Source of the DNA: Streptomyces caeruleatus
Lineage (GTDB): Bacteria > Actinomycetota > Actinomycetes > Streptomycetales > Streptomycetaceae
Length of the DNA stretch: 64,000 nt
Assembly (NCBI RefSeq): GCF_001514235.1
Contig: NZ_KQ948926.1
Span: 756,042-820,041 of the forward strand
Direction: 5' to 3'
Translations under genes and position numbers: made by a program
Part shown: in pieces, positions 28,537-37,229 of the stretch
How the letters are laid out: each line of letters opens with the position of its first letter
Position numbering within the stretch: the stretch's first letter is position 1
The notes under the pieces: model-generated
Seen by the model: only the letters and a program-made list of their open reading frames with translations
The model's database searches: none
What the model was told of the DNA's origin: nothing

Positions 28537-29523
28537 TCAGGGAATGAGCACGACCCGGCCCAGCTGGGCCCTGGCCTCCAGAAGGGTGTGCGCCTCGGCG
28601 GCCCGCTCCAGGGGCAGCCGGGCGTGTACGGCGGACTTGACCTGTCCCTCGGCGAGCAGCCGGGTGAGTTCGGCGACGCCCGCCGCGTACTCGTGCGGTC
28701 GGCCGAGCCGCCAGGCCGACAGCGCGAAGCCGGTGACGTACTTGATGCCGATGAGGTCCATCACGGACACCCGCGGGATCTCCAGCTCGCCGCCGGACGA
28801 GCCGTAGAACACCAGCCGGCCGCCCGGGGCGAGCAGGCGGACGCCCTGCTGGAGGACCTCGGCGCCCACGCCGTCCAGGATCAGGTCGGGCCCGCGTCCC
28901 TCGGTGAGTTCGCGGACCTCCTCGGCCCAGTGCGGGGAGCGGTGGTCGACGACGGCGTCGGCGCCCACGGCCCGGGCGAACTCGCGTTTGGCGGGCTCGC
29001 CCGCGGTGCCGATGATCCGGCCCGCGCCGGCCGCCCGGGCGAGCTGGACCGCGATGTGGCCCACGCCGCCGGCCGCCGCGTGCACCAACACCGTCTCGTC
29101 CTTGGCGAGTTGCCCGGTCCGCAGAATGCCGAGGGCGATGAGTCCGGTGCCCGGGAGGACCGCGGCCTCCGCGGCGTCCAGTTCCTCGGGTACGGGGACG
29201 ACGGTGGCGGCGTCGACGACGACCTGCTCGGCGTAGGCGCCGTAGAGGGTGAAGGCGCCGACCCGGTCCCCGGGGTTCAGCCCCGTGACGTCGGGCCCCA
29301 CCGCGCTGATCCTGCCGACCACGTCACCGCCGAGGACGACGGGGAACTCGGGCTTCCACATCGGCGCGGGGAAGACCTCGCGCCGCATCTGGGTCTGCGC
29401 GTGGCCGACGCTGACCGCCTCGACGGCGATGCGCACCTGGCCGGGTCCGGGCTCGGGAACGGGACGCTCGGCGACGTGGAGCACGTCGGGTGCGCCGTAC
29501 CGGTCGAACTGGATGGCACGCAT
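28537..29523 (-). CDS. actVI-ORF2: Enoyl reductase, ActVI-ORF2 type
   Basis: A 328-residue medium-chain quinone-oxidoreductase-type enzyme with HAAAGGVGHIAVQLARA as NADPH-binding motif and no zinc ligands. ActVI-ORF2 reduces the C14-C15 enol to set the second pyran stereocentre. I use ATG 29523, which overlaps the previous stop by one base (TGATG); a GTG at 29526 would give a 4-nt overlap. Confidence 0.92.
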   Translation of the reverse strand: MRAIQFDRYGAPDVLHVAERPVPEPGPGQVRIAVEAVSVGHAQTQMRREVFPAPMWKPEFPVVLGGDVVGRISAVGPDVTGLNPGDRVGAFTLYGAYAEQVVVDAATVVPVPEELDAAEAAVLPGTGLIALGILRTGQLAKDETVLVHAAAGGVGHIAVQLARAAGAGRIIGTAGEPAKREFARAVGADAVVDHRSPHWAEEVRELTEGRGPDLILDGVGAEVLQQGVRLLAPGGRLVFYGSSGGELEIPRVSVMDLIGIKYVTGFALSAWRLGRPHEYAAGVAELTRLLAEGQVKSAVHARLPLERAAEAHTLLEARAQLGRVVLIP

Positions 29524-30458
29524 CACTTCTCCATCTCCTTCTCCTTCTCCTGGGACTTCCCGGTCCGCCCCAGGGCGGCCAGTACGGCGTGGTGCCTCTC
29601 GTCACGGTCGCGGACCAGCTCGGCGTAGGTCCGGTCTCCGTAGGCGGCCTCGGTCTGCGCGACCAGGGCCTCGATCGCTTCCGTGCCGAGGGCGGGCTGT
29701 CCGAGGCCGCGCCAGCCCTGTTCGAGGCCGCTGCCGAGGTGTTCGAGCCACTTGCGCAGGCCGCCGGGGCCGCCGCCCAGGTGGAAGGCGTGGAACGGGC
29801 CGATGGTGGACCAGCGCAGCCCGATCGAGTCGGTGACGATCCGGTCGAGCTCCTCGACGGTCACCACGCCTTCGAGGACGAGGTGGATGCTCTCGCGCAG
29901 CAGCGCGGACTGCAGCCGGTTGGCGGCGAAGCCGGGCAGCGCCCTGCGCAGCACGACGGGGGTCCGGCCGACCGACTCCAGAAAGGCCACGGCCCTTTCG
30001 ACGGCGTCCGGGTCGGTGCGTTCCCCGCCGAGCACCTCGACCAGCGGCACGATGTGCGGCGGGTTGAAGGGGTGGGCGACGACCAGCCGGCCCGGTCCGG
30101 GCATGTCCCGGCCCAGGTCGTCGGGGAGCAGTTTCGACGTCGAGGACAGCACGAGGGCGTGGTCCGGGGCGGCCTCGCCGATCTCGGCGAACAACCGCTG
30201 CTTGAGAGGCAGGTCGTCGGGCGCGTTCTCGGAGACGAAGTCGGCCCCGGTCACCGCGCGGCCGACGTCCGGCTCGTACTCGATCCGCGCCGCCAGCTCC
30301 TCCGCGCGGCCCGGGGAGAACAGTTCGAGCCCCTCACGCACGATGCGCCGGGCGTCGGGCCTGCGGCTGTTGACCCGTACGGTCAGTCCGTGGGCGCTGA
30401 ACAGATTGATCCATCCCAGACCGATCGTGCCCGCCCCGATCACTGTCACGGTGCACAT
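29523..30458 (-). CDS. actVI-ORF1: 3-hydroxyacyl-CoA dehydrogenase-like reductase, ActVI-ORF1 type
   Basis: A 311-residue member of the 3-hydroxyacyl-CoA dehydrogenase family with N-terminal VTVIGAGTIGLGWINLF (NAD-binding) and the family motifs ENAPDDLPLKQRLF and VAHPFNPPHIVPLVEV. ActVI-ORF1 reduces the C3 ketone and fixes the (S)-DNPA stereochemistry. I chose ATG 30458 because the NAD motif begins there. The C-terminus ends in a purine-repeat-encoded KSQEKEKEMEK tail. It begins the actVI-actVA operon and lies behind a SARP site. Confidence 0.92.
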   Translation of the reverse strand: MCTVTVIGAGTIGLGWINLFSAHGLTVRVNSRRPDARRIVREGLELFSPGRAEELAARIEYEPDVGRAVTGADFVSENAPDDLPLKQRLFAEIGEAAPDHALVLSSTSKLLPDDLGRDMPGPGRLVVAHPFNPPHIVPLVEVLGGERTDPDAVERAVAFLESVGRTPVVLRRALPGFAANRLQSALLRESIHLVLEGVVTVEELDRIVTDSIGLRWSTIGPFHAFHLGGGPGGLRKWLEHLGSGLEQGWRGLGQPALGTEAIEALVAQTEAAYGDRTYAELVRDRDERHHAVLAALGRTGKSQEKEKEMEK

Positions 30459-30481
30459 GGCGACGAGGCTGGCAGCGCCCA

Positions 30482-30510
30482 CTCGAACCCGGCTCGAGCG
30501 GACTTCGAGG
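30482..30510. promoter_or_regulatory. SARP operator in the actVI divergent promoter
   Basis: TCGA occurs at 30483, 30494 and 30505, exactly 11 bp apart, within ACTCGAACCC, GGCTCGAGCG and GACTTCGAGG. It is centred in the 73-bp gap between the divergent ORF1-type and ActVI-ORFA-type genes. This is the most regular of the three SARP-like sites. Confidence 0.85.
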
Positions 30511-30531
30511 CCACGGGGCGACCGTGGCCGC

Positions 30532-30972
30532 ATGACCATCACCGCGCTTCCCACCGGCCTGTACGCCGAGGTCCTGTCGTTCTACGGCCACCAGATGCAG
30601 AAGCTGGACGGCCGTGACTTCGCGGGCTACGCCGCGACCTTCACCGAGGACGGCGAGTTCAAGCACTCCCCCTCGCTGCCCGCCGCCCACACCCGTGCCG
30701 GGATCCTCGCCGTCCTGGAGGACTTCCACCAGAAGTTCGACGCCCGCAAGATCCAGCGCCGGCACTGGTTCAACCACGTGGCCGTCACCCAGTCCCCCGA
30801 CGGCTCCCTCACGGCGACCAGCTACTGCCTGGTCCTCACCGTCCACGCCGACGTCAAGGAACCCGAGTTCGGCCCGAGCTGCGTCGTCCACGACGTCCTG
30901 GTCCGCGACGACAACGGCGACCTGCTCCTGCGCTCCCGGCATGTGAGTCACGACCACGTGTTCCCTGCCTGA
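30532..30972 (+). CDS. actVI-ORFA: NTF2-like protein, ActVI-ORFA type
   Basis: A 146-residue NTF2/SnoaL-like protein of the type annotated as actinorhodin biosynthesis protein ActVIA. The fold usually forms a small substrate pocket (FYGHQMQKLDGRDFAGYAATF at the start, then RRHWFNHVAV). A role in pyran-ring formation has been suggested for ActVI-ORFA. It is the only actVI-side gene on the plus strand and marks the edge of the act-like cluster, as in S. coelicolor. Confidence 0.9.
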   Translation: MTITALPTGLYAEVLSFYGHQMQKLDGRDFAGYAATFTEDGEFKHSPSLPAAHTRAGILAVLEDFHQKFDARKIQRRHWFNHVAVTQSPDGSLTATSYCLVLTVHADVKEPEFGPSCVVHDVLVRDDNGDLLLRSRHVSHDHVFPA

Positions 30973-30994
30973 CGGGCACCCCGCCGGACACCCC

Positions 30995-31020
30995 GCCGGG
31001 CTCCCCGGCACGAGCCCGGC
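30995..31020. terminator. Hairpin after actVI-ORFA
   Basis: A 9-bp stem GCCGGGCTC (30995-31003) with its complement (31012-31020), loop of 8 nt, 22 bp past the stop. No U-tract follows, as is usual in Streptomyces. Confidence 0.6.
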
Positions 31021-31063
31021 CTGGAGGCGCGGCGCGGACCACTGATGCCCGTGGGCGCGAGCG

Positions 31064-31547
31064 TCAGGCGCCCGGCAGCAGGACGACTCCGTCGTGGTCG
31101 GCGTGCAGGAGTCACCGGTGGTGAACTTGCCCCCGCCGAACGACGCGCGCAGGTCGACGGCGCCCGCGCCCGCTTTCCCGCTCTTGCGAGGGCTGGTGCC
31201 CAGGGCGTGGACGCCGATGTCCATGCCGGCGAGGACGGCGCTGTCGCGACGGCCCCGTACACGACGACTCCCGCCCATCCGTTGTCACGTGCCCGCTCGG
31301 CCATCAGGTCCCCGAGGAGCGCGGTGCGCAGCGAGGCTCCACCGTCGACGACCGCGACACAGCCCTCGCCGGGAGTGCGGAGCAGTTCGTGCAGCAGGGC
31401 GTTGTCGCCGGGGCAGGAGAGGGCGCGCACCGGGCCGGCGAAGGAGTGGACGGCGCCGTACGAGATGAACTGCACGTCACAGACCCACAGTTGGTCACCG
31501 TGCTCGTCGGCGAGGTCGGCGGTGGCGATCGGGGATGTCCTGTGCAT
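31064..31547 (-). pseudogene. RraA-family gene with two frameshifts
   Basis: From ATG 31547 the frame reads as an RraA-like (ribonuclease E inhibitor / aldolase superfamily) protein: TADLADEHGDQLWVCD, FAGPVRALSCPGDNALL, VVDGGASLRTALLGD, NGWAGVVVYGAV. Near 31250 the homology moves to another frame (AVLAGMDIGVHALGTSPRKS), and near 31100 it moves again (HADHDGVVLLPGA). Each shift is repaired by restoring one C. Repaired length is about 161 residues, the full length of the family. Either it is a pseudogene or both errors are sequencing artefacts; the decayed neighbours favour a pseudogene. Confidence 0.8.
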
Positions 31548-31692
31548 TTGCAACTCCAGGGTCGGTGTCGGGGTCCACCGCGAGGCGCGCCGGGTTCGGT
31601 GCGGGACGGACGCGCCGCCGGTCACCGCCTAACCGTCACTGTTGCGGCGACTTACCTGAGGCGTACGTCGGGTCTCTTCAAGGAGGAAGAGC

Positions 31693-31940
31693 ACGACCGC
31701 TAACCCCTGCGGAACCGCGCCGGACGCGGGCCGGGCCGCCGCGGCAGCACCCCGCCGCCGGTCCCGGACCGCCCTCGCACTCGGCGCCGTGGCCTCCCTC
31801 CTGCTCGTCGCCGCCTGCGGCGCCGGCCAGGACGAGCCGGGCACCGACAACGTCATCGAGTCCGGCAAGGCGCCCTCGTACTACCCCGCCGCGTACAAGG
31901 ACGTCATCGCGGCGCCGAAGAAGTACTCCCCGCCGGAGCC
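31693..31940 (+). pseudogene. Lipoprotein remnant with lost start codon
   Basis: The frame encodes an Arg-rich N-terminus, a hydrophobic stretch and a lipobox (ALGAVASLLLVAAC), then DEPGTDNVIESGKAPSYYP. A perfect ribosome site AAGGAGG (31680-31686) sits 6 bp before ACG (31693-31695), which looks like a mutated ATG. The mature part stops after about 45 residues, where aconitase-like sequence begins. What the complete lipoprotein did cannot be told. Confidence 0.55.
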
Positions 31941-33106
31941 ACGGCCACCGACCTGGTGCTCACCCTCACCGAGCTCCTGCGGGCCCACGGAGTCATCGGC
32001 AAGGACCGCGTTCCCCTGGACCAGGCCAAGTCCCGCTTCCGCAGCGCCGTCGACGCCGTCCGCCGCCAGAGCGAGAGCGACGACACGAGGACCTCGGGCA
32101 CCTCCAACACCTCGAACACCTCGAACACCTCCACTGTCGTCATCGATGGAACCGCGCACGAGCTGTCCGACGGCGCGGTGGCGGTCGCGGCCATCACGTC
32201 CTGCACCACCACCTCCAACCCGGCGGTCATGGTGGGCGCCGGTCTGCTCGCCCGCAACGCCGTCAGGGCGGGACTGCGCAGCAAGCCCTGGGTCAAGACC
32301 ACCCTCAGCCCCGGCTCGCGGGCCGTTATGGACTACTTCCGGCGGGCCGGCCTCGTCCAGGATCTGGAGGCCCTCGGCTTCCATCTGGCCGGGTTCGGCT
32401 GCATGACGTGCATAAAACTCGGCGACCATGTCACCACCGACCACATCTCCCCGGCCGGCGCCATCACCGCTGCCGGTGCGGCGGCCGACTATCTCGCACA
32501 ACTCGGCGTACCCAGAGGGGACTTCAACACATATGCCTCCCTGCGCGGCAACCACCAGGTGATGATGCGGGGCGCGTTCGCCAACGTCAGGCTGCGCAAC
32601 CAGGTGGCACCCGGCACCCGGGGCGGCCGAACCCGCAACTTCCTCGCGGACGGCCGCGAGGACTCGATCCACGACACGGCGGCCGCCTACCGTGCGGCCG
32701 GCGTCCCCATGGTCGTCGTGGCCGGCCGGGACTACGGCGGTGGGTCCTCCCGGGACTGGGCCGCCAAGAGGCCCGCGCTGCTGGGCGTCCGCTCCCTGAT
32801 CGCGCAGTCCTTCGAACGTATCCACCGCTCGAACCTGATCGCCATGGGCGTCCTGCCCCTGGAACTCGTCGACAGCGGCCCGCGCGACCTGGCCCCGACC
32901 GGCACCGAGACCATCACCGTCTCAGGGCTGGAAACCCTCAACACCGGACACGTCCCCGCCACGGTCCGCGTCCTCGCCGACGGCCGCGAGTTCACCGCCC
33001 GGGTCCGCCTGCCCCCCCCCGCGAGGCCGACTACTTCCGCCACGGCGGGGTCATGCCGTACGTCCTTCGCGGCCTGCTCTCAGGTGCGACGGGCACCGAC
33101 CAGTGA
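31941..33106 (+). pseudogene. Aconitase remnant with two internal deletions and a poly-C frameshift
   Basis: Aconitase-like segments appear in order but with gaps: TATDLVLTLTELLRAHGVIGK, then AVAAITSCTTTSNPAVMVGAG and KPWVKTTLSPGSRAVMDYF, FGCMTCI, and directly LGDHVTTDHISPAGAI to SSRDWAAKRPALLGV. Compared with full-length AcnA, roughly 130 residues are missing after the first block and roughly 170 after GCMTC, and the N-terminal third is absent. The usual Asn in SCTNTSNP is Thr. At 33012-33020 a run of nine C shifts the frame; the proper C-terminus (READYFRHGGVMPYVLRGLL) continues in another frame to 33106. A three-part NTS repeat is visible at residues about 48-58. Confidence 0.85.
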
Positions 33107-33115
33107 GGTACACCC

Positions 33116-34173
33116 ATGAACGCCGGGTCTTCCCAGCCTTCCCAGCCTTCCCAGCCTGCTCGGCCTTCTCAGCCTGCTCGGCCTTCTCGAAGGGCGGTGC
33201 TGCTGGCGTCGGCCGGCGCCCCCCTGGCATCGGCGGCCACCCACCCGCCTACGGCCTCGATTCCCGGCAGACGCTCTCCGATCAGTACGCAGTACGCCTA
33301 CGTGGGCTCCCGGGCCAGCAGGCAGCGCAACACCCGCGGCGCCGGCATCACCGTGTGGCGGGTGGACACCGGACAGGACACCTGGGATCACACCGTCGCC
33401 GCCCGGCGCGATCCCGATCAACCCGTCCTTCCTCGCTCTCAACCCCGAAAGCACCCGCCTGTACGCCGTCCACGGAGACGCCACGAGTGTCAGTGCCTTC
33501 GCCGTCGACCCGTCCTACGGCACCTTGACGCTGATCGACACCGTCGACCCACCGGGCGCTGGCTTGCGATACCCGACCGCGGCCTGGACCGCGTCTTCGT
33601 CGCCACCCTCGACTCCACGACCGGTGCGCTGGCCCTCAACGACCCGGGCTGGGTCCGGACCAGGGAGGCGGAAGGCCCCCGGCACATCGCGTTCCACCCG
33701 CACCGTCCCCTGGCGTACGTCGTCAACGAACTCCGCTCCACCGTTCACACCTACCGGTGGAACGCGGAAGCAGGCACCTTGACGCCTCTCCAGACACTCG
33801 CCTCCACCGAGCCGTCGACAACCGGCGACACCCGTGCCGCCGAGATCGCCGTCTCCCCCAGAGGCGGACACGTCTACGCCTCCAACCGAAGCGGCGCAGG
33901 GGACTCCACTCCTGGCGGACCCGACCCCGACACCCTCGGCGTCTTCACCGTCGAACACCACGGCGGCCTCAAGCCCGTCAGCTGGGTCTCCACCCAGGGC
34001 ATCCGACCGCGCTTCTTCGGCCTGGAACCGTCCGGCCGACGACTCTTCGCCGCCAACGAGGTCACCGACACCATCGTCGGCTACACCCTCGTCACCGGGG
34101 CCGCCACCTGCACCCCCTCGGCGTCGTCGCCGAGGCCGGTTCCCCCGCCTCCGTCGTGTGGCGCGGGGTGTGA
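33116..34173 (+). pseudogene. Secreted lactonase (beta-propeller) pseudogene
   Basis: Begins with a repetitive SQPSQPARPSQPARP stretch and a twin-arginine-like signal (SRRAVLLASAGAPLASA), followed by blades of the 6-phosphogluconolactonase-type propeller (TQYAYVGS, GITVWRVDTGQDTW). After TVAARRD the homology jumps to another frame (NPSFLALNPESTRLYAVHGD), loses one or two blades, returns at DRGLDRVFVATLDSTTGALAL, runs through EGPRHIAFHPHRPLAYVVNELRS in frame, and shifts again near the end (LGVVAEAGSPASVVW). So at least three frame changes and an internal deletion. It is clearly non-functional as a full propeller. Confidence 0.85.
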
Positions 34174-34271
34174 GTACGGCAGCGGCCCCGGGCTCCTGCA
34201 CAGGTCTCAGCCGCCCAAGGCACTGAAGCGGAATCGCTCACCAACTCCGGCCCTCGCCCGCGATCCCCCAC

Positions 34272-35690
34272 TCACAGCGGCCAAGCAGTCAGCAAATCGC
34301 CGGGACCGTAGGCGGCATCGAGCCCCGGACAGTCGACTCCGCTGCGCGAGACCGCCACGACGGGAACAGGTTCACCGGTGAGGGCGGCCCGGTGCCGATG
34401 GAGAGCTGCCAGGTCGTGCCGGTCGAAGGGCGAGTGCTCCAGCCACTTGATGGAGCCGACGAAGATCATCCTCTTGGCGATCGGGGCGCGGTCCGCCCCG
34501 ACGATGTCGATCTCGACGTCGTTGGTGCGGGTCCAATAGCCGCCCACCGCGGGCGCCGCGGGGAGTCGGTCGTCGGGCAGTACCCGAGCGAGGGACTCGC
34601 GGACGAGCGGCTCGATCGCCCGGCCGCGCCAACTCGTCCAGCTCTCCTGGATCCGCGCCAGTGTCAGATCACCCCGCCCTCGCTCGATCTCCTCCATGGA
34701 GGGGCCGAGCAGGTGCAGCCAAAACCGCAGGTAGGGATCTGCCACCCGGTAGCGGCGATCCTTCGAGGGACGCAGCGATACGGGCAGCTCCGCAGCGACG
34801 ATCCGCTTGTTGGTGAGCAGCTCCAGCGCTCGCTGCAGCGGCGTGGCCCCGATCCCGCCGGCCGCACGGGCAATGTTGGTGAAGGTCCGCTCGCCACTGC
34901 CGATGGCGGCCAGCACCGTACGCGCCTGAGCCTGCGGAGGGAATTCGGCAGCCAACGAGCGCTCAGCCGATACCAGCAGGGCCGAAACGGGGTCATGCAG
35001 GGCCTCGCCGAGGAAGTCCCACAGCCCTGCACCGTGCGGCCACTCCGCGCAGATCAGCGGCAGCCCGCCGGTGACCAGCGCGGCGTCGAAGGCTTCCGCC
35101 GGTTCCAGCCCGATCATTTTCCCCACCTCGGCGGGGTTCAGCGGCCCGAGCACCATCTCCCGACCACGCTGATGGAAAGGCCGTCCATAACTGTTCAGCG
35201 CCTCCATCATCGAAAGATCCGAGCCAATGAGGACCAGCAGCACAGGCCTGGTCTCCAGCAACCGGTCCCAGGCCCGCTGCAGCATTCCCTCAAAGGCGCC
35301 ATCGGCATCCATCAGGTACGGCACTTCGTCGATGACCAGCACGCTCGCCCGGTCGGCGGGCAGCGCCGCGGCCAGCACATCGAACGCGGTGTCCCAACTC
35401 TCCGGGCGCGCGGCAGCCACCAGCCCCGCCAGTGGCAACGTCGATGCCTGGGCGTCCCGCGCCAGCCGTGCGAGATCGTTCCCAGGCGATGCACCTGTGG
35501 CCGCGTAGAACAAGAACGGAGCTCCGGAGCGCTCCGCAAACCGCTCGACCAGCCGCGATTTGCCCACCCGGCGCCGCCCACGCAACATCACGCACCGGCC
35601 GGGACGCTCCCCGCCAACCCCTGCCGCCACCTTGTGCAGCTCTCGCTCCAAGATCGCCAGTTCCTGCCGACGGCCTACAAATTCCGCCAT
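34272..35690 (-). CDS. Archaeal-type ATPase with DUF234 domain
   Basis: A 472-residue ATPase of the 'predominantly archaeal' ATPase_2 family fused to a C-terminal DUF234 domain. Walker A is GRRRVGKS (38-45), Walker B VLVIDEVPYL (D121, E122). The C-terminal domain contains NDVEIDIVGAD followed by Lys-bearing IFVGSIKW, a PD-(D/E)XK-nuclease-like pattern. Members often act as stand-alone ATPases of unknown role, sometimes with mobile or defence genes. The start ATG 35690 lies 24 bp inside a palindromic operator region (35714-35747). It is an accessory gene placed between decayed genes and the TIR unit. Confidence 0.85.
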   Translation of the reverse strand: MAEFVGRRQELAILERELHKVAAGVGGERPGRCVMLRGRRRVGKSRLVERFAERSGAPFLFYAATGASPGNDLARLARDAQASTLPLAGLVAAARPESWDTAFDVLAAALPADRASVLVIDEVPYLMDADGAFEGMLQRAWDRLLETRPVLLVLIGSDLSMMEALNSYGRPFHQRGREMVLGPLNPAEVGKMIGLEPAEAFDAALVTGGLPLICAEWPHGAGLWDFLGEALHDPVSALLVSAERSLAAEFPPQAQARTVLAAIGSGERTFTNIARAAGGIGATPLQRALELLTNKRIVAAELPVSLRPSKDRRYRVADPYLRFWLHLLGPSMEEIERGRGDLTLARIQESWTSWRGRAIEPLVRESLARVLPDDRLPAAPAVGGYWTRTNDVEIDIVGADRAPIAKRMIFVGSIKWLEHSPFDRHDLAALHRHRAALTGEPVPVVAVSRSGVDCPGLDAAYGPGDLLTAWPL

Positions 35691-35713
35691 GTCCGCCGAC
35701 CTCCAGGCATGAG

Positions 35714-35747
35714 ACTAACGGCCACGTTACTAACATGCACGTTAGTA
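35714..35747. promoter_or_regulatory. Double palindromic operator upstream of the ATPase gene
   Basis: Two palindromes share a half-site: TAAC-6-GTTA (35716-35719, 35726-35729) and TACTAAC-6-GTTAGTA (35728-35734, 35741-35747). The stretch is AT-rich against the surroundings. It sits upstream of the ATPase/DUF234 start and resembles a MarR/TetR-type operator. The cognate regulator is not obvious in the window. Confidence 0.65.
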
Positions 35748-35984
35748 TCTCCAGGGCCTATTCTCGATCACTTTGCCCGATCGTGGTCGGCTCCAGTCAC
35801 GGGCAGGGGCAGACGGAGAACATCGAGGAACAGAAGAGGCAACGGGCAACCCCGTCGAACCTCGATTCTCAAGGCGCACCTCATGCCAAACTCGCTCTTG
35901 AATGCGAAGCGGAACGGATCCGTCACGTGGAGTGTTCGGCATTTGCTCTGTTCTTGTGGCCACTGTTGAAGGGGGAGCCTAGCA
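35748..35984. other. Intergenic region before the XRE regulator
   Basis: Lower in GC than the neighbours. It contains a 28-codon open frame (ATG 35883) without support; I see no convincing gene. It likely holds the promoter of the XRE gene, whose ribosome site GGGGGAG lies at 35971-35977. Confidence 0.5.
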
Positions 35985-37229
35985 ATGAGCGCAGCTTTAC
36001 GTTTTGGCCCGGAACTTCGCCGTTTACGACAGGAGGCGGGACTGACTCTGACCGAGTTCTCCGTGGCGCTCAACTACGACAAGGGGCACCTCAGCAAGGT
36101 CGAGCGCGGGGAGCGTTCCGCCTCCCCAGAGCTGGCCCGCCGGTGCGACGCCTTCCTCAGCGCGAACGGCCAGCTGCAGCGCCTGGTCATCCGCCCCGAG
36201 ACCCGCTCGGACACCACGGAGACACCCGCCACCCAGAGCCCCTGGCTCGTCGGGCGCAGGGAGGTCCTCGCGGCGGGTACGGGAGCGCTGATCGACCTCG
36301 GTCTGAAGCTCGGCTGTCAGCCTTCCGCCGCCGCCAGCCCCCTCCTCCCCTCCTTCCGCGAGCAGTTCGACCAGTTGCGAAAGCTCGGCCAGTCCACCGC
36401 ACCGAAGGTCCTGCTTCCCCTGCTGGAGACACAGACGCGCACGGTCGCCGGGCTGGCCGCCGACTCCCCGGCCGCCACGCGGACGCCCGCGCTTCTGCTC
36501 GCGTCGCGGTTCGCGGAGTTCACCGGCTGGATGGCCCAGGAGGCCGGGGACAGCGGCGCGGCGCTCGGCTGGACCGGTGAGGCCGCCGAACTGGCGCGTG
36601 CCGGGGGCGATCCCTACCTCGGTTCCTACGCACTCGTGCGGCGCGCCCTGGTCACGTTCTACGGCGGGGACGCCGCGGGCACCGTCGCCTTGGCCCGCCG
36701 GGCCCAGAGTGACGAACTCCCACCGCGCATCCGGGGGCTCGCGGCACAGCGGGAGGCGCAGGGACACGCGCTCGTCGGCGACGAACGCGACTGCCTCCGC
36801 AGCCTCGACAGGGCGCGAGAACTGCTCGACAGCGACGACGCCCGCAGCGGCGCCGAGCCCGTGATCGGCACTACCCATGTGAGCGATCCGGCGGCGATGA
36901 CGACCGGCTGGTGCCTGCAGGACCTCGGTCGCCCCAAGGCCGCCGCCGAGGTCCTCGACCGGGAGTGCCGCCGCCTCCCGCCGCACGCGCTGCGCACCCG
37001 CGCCCGGTACGGCTTCCGCAGGGCCTTGGCCCATGCCGCCTCCGGAGAGGTCGATCACGCGTGCGTGATCGCCGAGGAGCTCCTGGGGGTGATGCCGGCA
37101 GTGCCCTCGGCGACGGTGAACAGCGACATCCGGCGTCTCGCGCGGGAGCTCTCCCGCTTCCGGAGCAGCCGGGCCGTACGCGATCTGCAGCCGTCGCTGG
37201 CACGGGTACTGGCCCCGACGCACGGCTGA
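35985..37229 (+). CDS. XRE-family regulator with TPR-like C-terminus, two TTA codons
   Basis: A 414-residue protein: N-terminal XRE helix-turn-helix (about 8-62, LRRLRQEAGLTLTEFSVALN, HLSKVERGERS) and a long helical, TPR-like C-terminal part (about 130-400), the layout common for Streptomyces sensor-regulators. Codons 5 and 14 are TTA (35997-35999, 36024-36026), so translation should need the bldA tRNA. It lies 313 bp upstream of the TIR gene in the same direction and is the obvious candidate regulator of that unit. An association by chance cannot be excluded. Confidence 0.85.
   Translation: MSAALRFGPELRRLRQEAGLTLTEFSVALNYDKGHLSKVERGERSASPELARRCDAFLSANGQLQRLVIRPETRSDTTETPATQSPWLVGRREVLAAGTGALIDLGLKLGCQPSAAASPLLPSFREQFDQLRKLGQSTAPKVLLPLLETQTRTVAGLAADSPAATRTPALLLASRFAEFTGWMAQEAGDSGAALGWTGEAAELARAGGDPYLGSYALVRRALVTFYGGDAAGTVALARRAQSDELPPRIRGLAAQREAQGHALVGDERDCLRSLDRARELLDSDDARSGAEPVIGTTHVSDPAAMTTGWCLQDLGRPKAAAEVLDRECRRLPPHALRTRARYGFRRALAHAASGEVDHACVIAEELLGVMPAVPSATVNSDIRRLARELSRFRSSRAVRDLQPSLARVLAPTHG

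Noticed and set aside
35883..35969. A 28-codon ORF upstream of the XRE gene
   Set aside because: No ribosome site, no coupling to the next gene and no domain; more likely promoter sequence.
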